Shown here piece after piece: positions 1 to 5,963 of a stretch of 7,518 bases of DNA. The stretch is from Candidatus Omnitrophota bacterium. Its GTDB lineage: Bacteria; Omnitrophota; Koll11; Gygaellales; Profunditerraquicolaceae. The first letter of the stretch is position 1. Each line of letters opens with the position of its first letter. The translations under genes and the position numbers were made by a program. The notes beneath the pieces were generated by a model. It ran no database searches. It was given only the letters and a program-made list of their open reading frames with translations, and had not been told where the DNA came from. Location: the NCBI GenBank assembly GCA_028717765.1, contig JAQUNE010000064.1, forward strand, positions 1-7,518, read 5' to 3'.

Positions 1-756
1 ATCAACTTTAATAATATAATACCCATCTGGACCTTTAAAGATATTGCTAATCCCTCCTACTTCTAGGGTCGGAGCAAAAGCCACCTCATAAAATTTATCA
101 AAGCGTACGCGTTTTTTGGCATCTAACTCATAGCTGATCAATCCAACTTCTCCGCCAGTTGCGGCAGTTAGCGCCTTGGAATATTGTTTGGCAGAACTGG
201 CAAAATCCGCACCTTTGAGTAATTCGATATAGACCTGCTTGGCCTCTTCTTCCGTCGGAGTCATAATTTCGGCGATTTGTCTCTGCTCGGGGTCCCGAAG
301 CATATCCTTATTCTGAGCATAGAAATCTTCGATTTCTTTACTGCTTACTTCTATCTTCTCGGTTTCGTCGCGCAAAAGTGCCGCCACTAAAAGCGAAATT
401 TTAGTGTCCTGCAACGCCCTGGCAATATCGTCTTTTTTATCCAGCCCCCGGGACAATGCTTCTTTATATAAGATGTATTTACGTACCACATCATCTTTTA
501 AATAAGTAATTTTCTTATCCCGCGAATCGATTTTATTTTTAGTCATCCCCTGGGCACTGATCAAGGCATTATAATTATCGATCTCTTTTTTTAAATCGTC
601 AGCTGTAATGTAAAAACTGCCTACCTTGGCTACTATCACCGCGTTTTTCGCAGGCAACGCCTGGTTAGATTCTTTTGATTCTTTGGCTTTCATACAACCC
701 ACAAAAACAAAAAGAAAAAATACTGCCCCCACTAAGAGATAATTTCTATCTTTCAT
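1..756 (-). CDS. PpiC/SurA-type peptidyl-prolyl isomerase lipoprotein, C-terminus cut by window edge
   Basis: The reading frame is open from ATG at 756 to the left edge, giving 252 residues with no stop. The start has AGGAGG (761-766) four bases upstream. Residues 1-21 are a signal peptide ending in a lipobox (F-V-G-C21), so the protein should be lipid-anchored on the periplasmic side. Residues about 30-150 are a charged helical region like the SurA N-terminal chaperone domain. From about 158 the sequence matches the parvulin (PpiC) rotamase fold: RQIAEI, a GADFASSAKQYS stretch, TGGEVGLI, a V/AF segment and GYYIIKV. Parvulins catalyse cis-trans isomerisation of prolyl bonds and help exported proteins fold. 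The stop codon of the upstream membrane protein gene lies 11 bases away, so the two are cotranscribed. The lipobox has Phe at -3, which is less common than Leu. The family call is solid; the exact client proteins are unknown. Confidence 0.9.
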   Translation of the reverse strand, partial: MKDRNYLLVGAVFFLFVFVGCMKAKESKESNQALPAKNAVIVAKVGSFYITADDLKKEIDNYNALISAQGMTKNKIDSRDKKITYLKDDVVRKYILYKEALSRGLDKKDDIARALQDTKISLLVAALLRDETEKIEVSSKEIEDFYAQNKDMLRDPEQRQIAEIMTPTEEEAKQVYIELLKGADFASSAKQYSKALTAATGGEVGLISYELDAKKRVRFDKFYEVAFAPTLEVGGISNIFKGPDGYYIIKVD

Positions 757-767
757 TATTCCTCCTA

Positions 768-1010
768 TTATTCCTTTTTTACTTCGTTAATGATCTTAAT
801 CATCAAATCCGCAATCTTTGCAATTAGATAGAGAAAAAAGAAAATAAAAGCGTATATCGCCCAAATTACCATCCCCCACCAACGTGGATTAGCTGGGACC
901 AACCCCAAGAGCATGGAAAGCCCGCCGATAAATCCCAAGAATAAAAAAATCCAGGCTGCGACTTTTACCGCTGCACTGGATACTTTCAAAAACCCTAAAT
1001 GTTCGCGCAT
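768..1010 (-). CDS. small two-helix inner-membrane protein, unknown function
   Basis: This is an 80-residue protein I do not recognise. I chose ATG 1010 because AGGAGG (1015-1020) precedes it at normal spacing. A longer frame reaching back to a TTG at 1112 has no ribosome binding site and would overlap the likely promoter. Two hydrophobic segments, about residues 15-38 and 45-67, suggest two membrane helices joined by a short loop containing NPRWWG. The N-terminus (MREHLGFLK) and C-terminus (NEVKKE) are charged and probably both face the cytoplasm. The gene ends one base before the ribosome binding site of the PpiC-type lipoprotein gene, so the pair form an operon and the protein may act in the cell envelope. 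No catalytic motif is visible. Confidence 0.75.
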   Translation of the reverse strand: MREHLGFLKVSSAAVKVAAWIFLFLGFIGGLSMLLGLVPANPRWWGMVIWAIYAFIFFFLYLIAKIADLMIKIINEVKKE

Positions 1011-1038
1011 CAACCCTCCTTTTACATAAAGATATACG

Positions 1039-1060
1039 CCGACTTGTCCTATAAAGTCGG
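1039..1060 (-). other. leader hairpin upstream of the membrane protein gene
   Basis: CCGACTT (1039-1045) and AAGTCGG (1054-1060) are perfect inverted copies around an 8-base loop. They lie in the transcribed leader about 29 bases before the start codon at 1010. No T-run follows on the minus strand, so it is not a standard terminator. It could stabilise the mRNA or bind a regulator; nothing more can be said from sequence. Confidence 0.5.
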
Positions 1061-1083
1061 GTGTTAATGAACGCGTATTACTA

Positions 1084-1112
1084 TTTTTATCACAAATTCC
1101 CCTGAATTGCAA
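1084..1112 (-). promoter_or_regulatory. possible sigma70-type promoter for the membrane protein / PpiC operon
   Basis: TTGCAA (1112-1107), a 17-base spacer and TAAAAA (1089-1084) lie between tRNA-Glu and the small membrane protein gene on the minus strand. The -10 box is imperfect. Transcription could also read through from the tRNA promoter, since no clear terminator separates the tRNA from this operon. Confidence 0.4.
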
Positions 1113-1140
1113 GGAGAATGTGCCTATAGGCTAAAACCAT

Positions 1141-1215
1141 TAGCCCCAACCGGATTTGAACCGGTGTTTAGTGGCTGAGAACCACGCGTCCTAGACCAGG
1201 CTAGACGATGGGGCC
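1141..1215 (-). tRNA. tRNA-Glu (anticodon CTC)
   Basis: The minus strand folds into a full cloverleaf of 75 bases. The acceptor is GGCCCCA paired with TGGGGCT, the D arm holds the AGCCTGGT loop, the anticodon loop is TT-CTC-AG and the T arm is ACCGG-TTCAAAT-CCGGT. Anticodon CTC reads the GAG codon for glutamate. The discriminator base is A and CCA is not encoded, so it must be added by the CCA-adding enzyme. Two mild oddities: the first acceptor pair is G1.U72, and the top of the anticodon stem (27-43) is a C-U mismatch. A strong promoter sits just upstream. Confidence 0.95.
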
Positions 1216-1228
1216 GTTTCAGTGCTAT

Positions 1229-1256
1229 ATTATACTTGAATGAAGAGCTGGGTCAA
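1229..1256 (-). promoter_or_regulatory. promoter of tRNA-Glu
   Basis: TTGACC (1256-1251), a 16-base spacer and a perfect TATAAT (1234-1229) on the minus strand predict a start near 1222, a few bases before the mature tRNA 5' end at 1215. The -35 box is back to back with that of the divergent FIST promoter, 8 bases away. Confidence 0.85.
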
Positions 1257-1264
1257 TAAAATTG

Positions 1265-1294
1265 TTGACCCTGACGCTATCAGTATTATATACT
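1265..1294 (+). promoter_or_regulatory. promoter of the FIST / kinase / regulator operon
   Basis: TTGACC (1265-1270), an 18-base spacer and TATACT (1289-1294) predict transcription starting at about 1301, essentially at the ATG at 1302. The -35 box forms an inverted repeat, GGGTCAA-N8-TTGACCC (1250-1271), with the -35 box of the divergent tRNA-Glu promoter. This is the only good promoter seen before the operon. Confidence 0.7.
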
Positions 1295-1301
1295 ATAGGG
1301 T

Positions 1302-2498
1302 ATGCCAACTATACAAACTGGCTTAGGGATCAGCACAGAGAAACACCTCCTTCAAGCCGCGCAAGATGCGGTACATCAGGCAAAAACAAATCTGCAAAAT
1401 AAAAAAGTTGATTTGGCATTTGTCTTTTGCTCGATCGATCTCTCCAATGCCGGGCTCTTAAAAACTATCGGTGTTTATTTGGAAGGAGCTCCGGTAATTG
1501 GCTGCAGCTCTACAGCAATTATTTCCCGCCAAGGTATTATCAAACAAGGAGTTGCCGTTCTTCTAGTAAATTTTACCGAAGGGATATATTTTAATACTGC
1601 CTGCGTAAAAGATGTTGCTAGTAAGGGTACACTAAATGCAGGACAGGAGCTTGGAGAAAAACTACTTTATGGTTTCCGCGATATCCGTAGAGATTTAAGT
1701 ATTATTTTCTTAGACGGAATGATGAAGGAGGCCTCTAATTTTATTAATGGCATGCAACAAAGACTGGGTACCAGCTTTCCTCTCGTGGGGGCTTCGGCTT
1801 CGGATGACCTGCGTTTTTTAAGATCTAATCTGCATTTTAATCAGGATGTTTTCCAGGACGGCGCCTGCGGCATATTATTTGGTGGGAAAATAAATTTTGG
1901 CTTAGGGATAAAACATGGTTGGCAGCCCCTAGGAAAACCTCGTCGTGTAACGAGCTCGCGCGGTAATACAGTTTATGAAATTGACGGGTTGGTTGCTTCA
2001 AAACTTTATGAGGAATATTTCGCCTATAGCTTGGATGAGCTAAAAAGGGAGTTAAAACATATTTCTGTTTTATATCCGATCGGAATATACCTTGCAGGAG
2101 AAAAAGAATATCTTTTAAGGAATATTCTTTCTATCCAGGATGATGGCGCCCTAGTATTTCAAGGAGAGGTCCCGGAAAACAGCGAAATCAGGCTGATGAT
2201 CGGCACCAAAGAATCTGCCCTAGAAGCCACGCGCCAGGCATTTAAAGAAGCAAAAAATAACTTAGTCGGAAAAACAATAAGCTTCTTTTTGATCTTTGAT
2301 TCCATTTCCCGCTATATATTATTGGGCAGAAACGCGCATGCGGAACTGGAAATTTTAAAAAACGAGCTGGATAACCAGGCCATCCCGATAATCGGCCTTT
2401 ATACTTACGGAGAACAGGCACCCCTAACGGCAATCAATTACCGCGGAAGGGCATATTTCCACAACCAGACCATTACGGTTTTAGCTATAGGAGGATAA
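1302..2498 (+). CDS. FIST-domain (FIST_N + FIST_C) cytoplasmic sensor protein
   Basis: The 398-residue protein has no signal peptide or membrane helix. FIST_N spans about residues 30-225 (DLAFVFCSI, PVIGCSS, IIFLDG, FPLVGASASDD, KHGWQPLG with H205, then a GNTVYEIDG stretch). FIST_C spans about 235-395 (LYPIG, RLMIGTKESA, TISFFLIFDS, and the signature GLYTYGEQAP 365-374 followed by FHN 386-388). FIST proteins are ligand-sensing signalling proteins; one branch, NosP, binds heme and nitric oxide and is encoded beside a histidine kinase. The neighbouring kinase and GGDEF regulator fit that layout, but no heme ligand can be assigned here. There is no ribosome binding site (only ATAGGGT touching the ATG), and the promoter places the mRNA 5' end at the start codon, so translation is probably leaderless. 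Length and N-terminus fit the family, supporting this start. Confidence 0.92.
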   Translation: MPTIQTGLGISTEKHLLQAAQDAVHQAKTNLQNKKVDLAFVFCSIDLSNAGLLKTIGVYLEGAPVIGCSSTAIISRQGIIKQGVAVLLVNFTEGIYFNTACVKDVASKGTLNAGQELGEKLLYGFRDIRRDLSIIFLDGMMKEASNFINGMQQRLGTSFPLVGASASDDLRFLRSNLHFNQDVFQDGACGILFGGKINFGLGIKHGWQPLGKPRRVTSSRGNTVYEIDGLVASKLYEEYFAYSLDELKRELKHISVLYPIGIYLAGEKEYLLRNILSIQDDGALVFQGEVPENSEIRLMIGTKESALEATRQAFKEAKNNLVGKTISFFLIFDSISRYILLGRNAHAELEILKNELDNQAIPIIGLYTYGEQAPLTAINYRGRAYFHNQTITVLAIGG

Positions 2499-2509
2499 TT
2501 TAAAAAACC

Positions 2510-3988
2510 ATGCTTGAATTCATAGTGGCGGCGACTTCCGCAGTAGTAGCAATTTCTCTTGCTATTGTAATTTTTAATAAAATGGAGATCATTAAAAGGT
2601 TGCGCACTGAAACAGATAATCTAAAAAAATCCCTTGATGAAATGGACGAACAGGCAAAATTAATTGTCCGTACAGACATGGAATTAAATAAGACGCAGGA
2701 AGAGCTGGATAAAAAAGTCGGCGGCCTTTATGCTTTGCAGAAACTTTCTAAAACCATAAGTACGACCTTAGAGGAAAACCAGATCCTTAAAATGATCAAT
2801 GCAGAGTACTTAAAGGAGCTGGGGTTTGAAAAAGCCTGCCTATTTCTTTGGAATAGAGAAGAAAAGAAATTTAAACTGCATCTATCGATCGGATATTTCG
2901 CGGATGAAATCACTCCGATTGAATCTGCGCTTACTACACAGAGTCAAAAATACCTGGATTTAATCAACAATAACCGGACAATTTCCGAGATCTCCTTGCC
3001 GAATAACTTCTTATCAATTGATCAGATTAGGCAGACCTATAAAACGCGTTCTTTCATTATTTCTCCTGTTACTCCTAAAGAGGGTGACAAGGGTTTTCTT
3101 TTTGCTGGAACAGAGAGTATCGAGACTGCACTTACAGAAGGCGACGAAGAATTGATCACTATCTTTGCCAATCAAATCGGCCAGGCACTGGAAAATGCCC
3201 GGCTTTTTGAAAAAACCTGGCGCGCACAACAAAGCCTTGAGCAAAAGGTTGAAGAGAGAACGCGTGAAGTAAGGCAGGCCCTGGAGGAAGTAAAAATAGT
3301 GAGCAGGCGCAAAACTGATTTTATTTCAGCGGTTTCGCATGAATTAAGGACCCCGCTTACCTCGATCAAGGGCTATGCTTCAATATTGCTTACTGGAAAA
3401 CTGGGCGACCTGCCTGAAGAAATCCGTGCACGCCTGGAAAAAATCAACCGGCATAGCGACGAACTTGCGCATCTGGTGAATGACCTATTGGATATCGCGC
3501 GCATTGAATCAGGCAAAATGGTGATGAAAAAAGAGGAACAGGATTTAAATAAAATTTTAGAACACGTTTCAGATTTATTATCCGTGCAATTTAAAGACCG
3601 GCAAATACACTTTAATATTGACATCACCAAAGAAGCGCATATAATCTTTGCGGACTACAGCCAGATAAACCGTGTCTTCATTAATATTATCGGTAATGCC
3701 TTAAAATTTACTCCGGCAAACGGCAGGATCACCGTAAGCAGCCAAGAAAATGATGGGCAGATACAGGTAAATATCACTGATACCGGATGCGGCATTCCAG
3801 CAGAAGCACAAAACGCGATTTTTGATGAATTTTATCGCGTAGATAATTCGATCAACCAGGAAGTCAAGGGCACAGGGCTGGGACTTTCCTTAGTAAAGCA
3901 TATTGTAGAGGCACACGGTGGAAAAATTTGGGTAACAAGCAAGGTAGGACAAGGCTCTACTTTTAGTTTCACCCTACCTAGAGAATAG
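2510..3988 (+). CDS. membrane-anchored GAF-domain sensor histidine kinase
   Basis: The 492-residue protein has one N-terminal membrane helix (about 3-23), a coiled-coil stretch (25-72), a GAF-like sensor domain (about 75-235) and a second coiled coil (236-266). A HisKA domain follows with phospho-acceptor H277 in SHELRTPLTS. The HATPase domain shows the N box (N396 in INIIGNALKF), G1 box DTGCG (424-428), F box FDEFYR and G2 box GTGLG (454-458). All catalytic boxes are intact. It should autophosphorylate on H277 and pass phosphate to D53 of the regulator encoded next. The gap after the FIST gene is 11 bases. The only Shine-Dalgarno sequence, AGGAGG (2489-2494), lies inside the FIST stop region, 15 bases before the ATG, an unusually long spacing. 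An in-frame stop at 2501-2503 rules out a farther upstream start. FIST protein is the likely input partner, by analogy with NosP/kinase pairs. Confidence 0.95.
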   Translation: MLEFIVAATSAVVAISLAIVIFNKMEIIKRLRTETDNLKKSLDEMDEQAKLIVRTDMELNKTQEELDKKVGGLYALQKLSKTISTTLEENQILKMINAEYLKELGFEKACLFLWNREEKKFKLHLSIGYFADEITPIESALTTQSQKYLDLINNNRTISEISLPNNFLSIDQIRQTYKTRSFIISPVTPKEGDKGFLFAGTESIETALTEGDEELITIFANQIGQALENARLFEKTWRAQQSLEQKVEERTREVRQALEEVKIVSRRKTDFISAVSHELRTPLTSIKGYASILLTGKLGDLPEEIRARLEKINRHSDELAHLVNDLLDIARIESGKMVMKKEEQDLNKILEHVSDLLSVQFKDRQIHFNIDITKEAHIIFADYSQINRVFINIIGNALKFTPANGRITVSSQENDGQIQVNITDTGCGIPAEAQNAIFDEFYRVDNSINQEVKGTGLGLSLVKHIVEAHGGKIWVTSKVGQGSTFSFTLPRE

Positions 3989-3996
3989 GAGTATGA

Positions 3997-4935
3997 ATGC
4001 CCGTAAAAATATTGGTAGTTGATGATGACCCTGATATCAGGGATATATTAAAGCTTACTCTTTCCGAAGAAAATTATGAAGTTATCGAAGCTTGCGACGG
4101 AGAAGAGGCCTTAAAAATTATTCCTACGAAACCACTGGACCTGGTATTACTTGATTACAGGATCCCCAAGGTGGATGGCAGAGAGGTGCTGCGCAGGATT
4201 AAAAAAGATTTACTGCTACGCCACCTGCCGATTATCATGGTCACTGGAAAAGGCGATATTAATGATAAGGTTGGCGGTATCGATGCCGGTGCAGATGATT
4301 ACGTGGTAAAACCCTTTGAACCAAAAGAATTACTGGCACGCATTAGGATGATTTTAAGGCGTACTGAAAGAGATCTCGAGGCAAATCCGCTCACTCGGCT
4401 ACCAGGAAATGTTTCGATTTTAAGTGAAATGAGCCGCAGGCTAGAGAGTAAAGCCCTTTTTGCCGTCTGTTATCTTGATCTGGATAAATTCAAATCTTAT
4501 AATGACAAATATGGTTTTGAACATGGCGACGAAGTAATCCGCGAGACTGCTAGGATCTTAATCCGCGCAACACAGCAATCCGGAAATGTGGATGATTTTA
4601 TCGGACATGTCGGAGGGGATGATTACGTGATCGTCACCACACCGGATAAGGTTGACGTACTCTGTAAAACTATTATCGAAAGTTTTGAAAAAGCCATTCC
4701 TGCTTTTTATTCCCCTAACGATTATAAGAATGGTTTTATTATCGCGCATGACCGGCAAGGCAAAGAACAACAAATCCCTTTGCTTTCAATTTCTATCGGG
4801 GTAGTCACCAATGAATCGAGAAAAATTGAACATATTGCCGAAATCGGAGAAATTGGCGCAGAATTAAAAGAATACGCGAAATCCCTGGAACGTAGTAATT
4901 ATGTTAAGGATAAACGCGCGATAGAAAAAGAATAG
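3997..4935 (+). CDS. response regulator with receiver and variant GGDEF (GGDDY) domain
   Basis: The protein has 312 residues. Residues 1-122 are a CheY-like receiver with acidic pocket D9/D10, phospho-acceptor D53, T83 and K105 (KPFEP). Residues about 130-309 are a GGDEF-type domain: NPLTRLP opener, YLDLDKFKSYND with metal-site D161, YGFEHGDE, and GGDDY at 206-210 where active cyclases have GG(D/E)EF. The allosteric I-site RxxD is NVDD (197-200), so its arginine is missing. GGDEF domains make cyclic di-GMP from two GTP; the Glu-to-Asp change in the signature leaves activity uncertain. AGGAG (3987-3991) sits five bases before the start. An overlapping out-of-frame ATG at 3993 opens only a nine-codon frame and is too close to the Shine-Dalgarno sequence. 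It lies 8 bases after the kinase gene, its likely phosphodonor. Confidence 0.93.
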   Translation: MPVKILVVDDDPDIRDILKLTLSEENYEVIEACDGEEALKIIPTKPLDLVLLDYRIPKVDGREVLRRIKKDLLLRHLPIIMVTGKGDINDKVGGIDAGADDYVVKPFEPKELLARIRMILRRTERDLEANPLTRLPGNVSILSEMSRRLESKALFAVCYLDLDKFKSYNDKYGFEHGDEVIRETARILIRATQQSGNVDDFIGHVGGDDYVIVTTPDKVDVLCKTIIESFEKAIPAFYSPNDYKNGFIIAHDRQGKEQQIPLLSISIGVVTNESRKIEHIAEIGEIGAELKEYAKSLERSNYVKDKRAIEKE

Positions 4936-4952
4936 TCTTAACGGAGGCATGT

Positions 4953-5150
4953 ATGCGCAAAAAGCTCAAAGAGAAAAAATGGATACGTCCATTGCTCACG
5001 GTCTTAACTAAAGACGATAATAGAGAACAGGTACTGCAGGCGTGTAAGGGAGGTGGAACCGTGGAAATTAGTGGCGCTAACAACACGTGTATCCGCTTAG
5101 GCGGGGCTGGTGTTGCCTGCACCCGTTGCGCAAATATATTCAACAGCTAA
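4953..5150 (+). CDS. 65-residue cysteine-containing peptide, unknown, last gene of the signalling operon
   Basis: ATG 4953 has CGGAGG (4942-4947) five bases upstream and lies 17 bases after the response regulator, so it is very probably translated as the fourth gene of the operon. The first 30 residues are charged and amphipathic (KKWIRPLLTVLTKDD, then EQVLQACK). The remainder is rich in Gly, Ala, Ser, Thr and Asn with cysteines C31, C46, C56 and C59, the last two as CTRC. There is no signal peptide. The layout of a conserved-looking leader plus a small Gly/Cys-rich tail recalls ribosomally made peptide precursors, but no modifying enzyme gene is present in the window and no leader family is certain. 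A small metal-binding or redox peptide is the alternative. The gene ends 8 bases from the 3' end of the convergent tRNA-Leu. Confidence 0.65.
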   Translation: MRKKLKEKKWIRPLLTVLTKDDNREQVLQACKGGGTVEISGANNTCIRLGGAGVACTRCANIFNS

Positions 5151-5158
5151 CAACATAT

Positions 5159-5242
5159 TGGTGCGCAGGGGGGGAGTTGAACCCCCAAGCCTTACGGCAC
5201 AAGCCCCTCATGCTTGCGTGTCTGCCATTCCACCACCCGCGC
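5159..5242 (-). tRNA. tRNA-Leu (anticodon GAG)
   Basis: This is a class II cloverleaf on the minus strand. The acceptor is GCGCGGG with CCTGCGC, the D arm contains AATGGCAGA, the anticodon stem is CAAGC/GCTTG with a seven-base loop holding GAG, the long variable arm is GCC-GTAA-GGC and the T arm is GGGGG-TTCAACT-CCCCC. Anticodon GAG reads CUC/CUU leucine codons. The discriminator is A at 5162 and CCA is encoded (5161-5159), unlike tRNA-Glu in this window. It is 23 bases downstream of tRNA-Gln and shares its promoter. Confidence 0.96.
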
Positions 5243-5265
5243 GAAAAATCAAAGAATTAAATAAT

Positions 5266-5340
5266 TGGCTGCCCCGCTTGGACTCGAACCAAGATAGTCA
5301 GATCCAGAATCTGAAGTCCTACCGATTAGACGACAGGGCA
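5266..5340 (-). tRNA. tRNA-Gln (anticodon CTG)
   Basis: The minus strand forms a 75-base cloverleaf including encoded CCA (5268-5266). The acceptor is TGCCCTG with CGGGGCA, including the U1-A72 pair characteristic of bacterial tRNA-Gln. The anticodon arm is TCAGA-TTCTGGA-TCTGA with anticodon CTG (codon CAG), the T arm is CTTGG-TTCGAGT-CCAAG and the discriminator is G. It is first in a two-tRNA transcript with tRNA-Leu(GAG), driven by a strong promoter just upstream. Confidence 0.96.
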
Positions 5341-5355
5341 ATAAAGAGTGATAAG

Positions 5356-5384
5356 ATTATAGCGCTTAGGAATAGATCTTGCAA
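5356..5384 (-). promoter_or_regulatory. promoter of the tRNA-Gln / tRNA-Leu unit
   Basis: TTGCAA (5384-5379), exactly 17 bases, then a perfect TATAAT (5361-5356) on the minus strand. The predicted start near 5349 is about nine bases before the mature 5' end of tRNA-Gln. Confidence 0.87.
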
Positions 5385-5409
5385 TATAAAATAATTGCTC
5401 GCAAGATAC

Positions 5410-5450
5410 AAAAAAAGCGAAGATTAGCAAAGCTAAACCTTCGCTTTTTT
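5410..5450. terminator. bidirectional intrinsic terminator
   Basis: The stem AGCGAAG (5416-5422) / CTTCGCT (5439-5445) extends inward through TTAGC-type pairs with a bulge. It is flanked by seven A on the left and six T on the right, so both strands give a stem followed by a U-run. On the minus strand it ends the riboswitch-controlled operon, 26 bases after the acidic protein gene. On the plus strand it is the first clear terminator after the signalling operon, which would then be read antisense through both tRNAs. Confidence 0.88.
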
Positions 5451-5475
5451 GTCCTTCCTCCAACTCACTGCTAAA

Positions 5476-5928
5476 TTATTCACCCTCCCCCGTTCCTAAA
5501 TCCTGGTTTTCACCAACACCTTCCGAGGCAGGATTAACATTTATATGTTGAACTTGAATCACCGCAGATGGCTGGGGTTCTTCTTTTGCACGGTTGATGG
5601 TCGTAAATTCAGGCTCAAGTACAGTAACATTTCCTGCATTAAGATCTATGCTTGGATTCGCTTCGGATTCCTTAAACTCGCTGAAAGCTGGGGTAGCCGG
5701 TGCTGTCTCATTTACCGGCTCAGCTGGCTCAAAAATATCGACATCATTCTCATCTGGCATAGCTGTTTCCCCTGTTTGTGCTGGATCTGGGCCAATTACT
5801 TCATTACCCAAATCTCCTGGTTGTAATTGTGCAAAAGCCTGCTGCCTTGAAAACGGTAAAACTACCAGCGCCATCGCTAAGATAAAAATTGCTGTTTTGA
5901 CCTCTTGTATCACATTTAGTTTTTTCAT
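5476..5928 (-). CDS. secreted acidic Pro/Glu-rich protein, unknown function
   Basis: I chose ATG 5928 (150 residues) because AGGAGG precedes it by six bases and a classic signal peptide follows: charged MKK...VK, a hydrophobic core (IFILAMALVVLPF) and a likely cleavage after AFA (near residue 34). A longer frame starting at 5970 has neither. The mature part is low-complexity and strongly acidic, rich in Glu, Asp, Pro, Ala and Asn (DPAQTGETAMPDEND, FEPAEPVNETAP, ending GTGEGE), with no cysteine and few aromatic residues, so it is probably disordered and exported to the periplasm or beyond. It is the last gene of the c-di-GMP riboswitch operon, 35 bases after the TIGR04073-type gene. No family is recognised. 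It could be an envelope or matrix component, but that rests only on context. Confidence 0.75.
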   Translation of the reverse strand: MKKLNVIQEVKTAIFILAMALVVLPFSRQQAFAQLQPGDLGNEVIGPDPAQTGETAMPDENDVDIFEPAEPVNETAPATPAFSEFKESEANPSIDLNAGNVTVLEPEFTTINRAKEEPQPSAVIQVQHINVNPASEGVGENQDLGTGEGE

Positions 5929-5963
5929 TTTATTCCTCCTTTTACAACCTCTTGGCCAAAAAC

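Noticed and set aside
1011..1112. A longer start for the small membrane protein, giving 114 residues
   Set aside because: It would start at TTG with no ribosome binding site and contain the probable promoter and hairpin. ATG 1010 has an ideal AGGAGG.
1250..1271. GGGTCAA-N8-TTGACCC as a dedicated repressor operator
   Set aside because: Both halves are accounted for by the -35 boxes of two divergent promoters, so a repressor site is not needed to explain the symmetry.
3993..4022. An ATG four bases before the response regulator start, opening a short upstream frame
   Set aside because: It is one base from the Shine-Dalgarno sequence, too close for efficient use, and encodes only nine residues. 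ATG 3997 has proper spacing and begins the receiver domain.
4904..5143. A 79-codon minus-strand frame opposite the peptide gene
   Set aside because: It has no ribosome binding site, overlaps the end of the response regulator, and is best seen as the reverse shadow of the peptide gene.
5110..5394. A 94-codon plus-strand reading frame
   Set aside because: It runs antisense across tRNA-Leu and tRNA-Gln. Its sequence (for example GGVEPPSLTAQA and LDSNQDSQ) is the well-known artefact of translating tRNA genes in reverse, and it overlaps the peptide gene.
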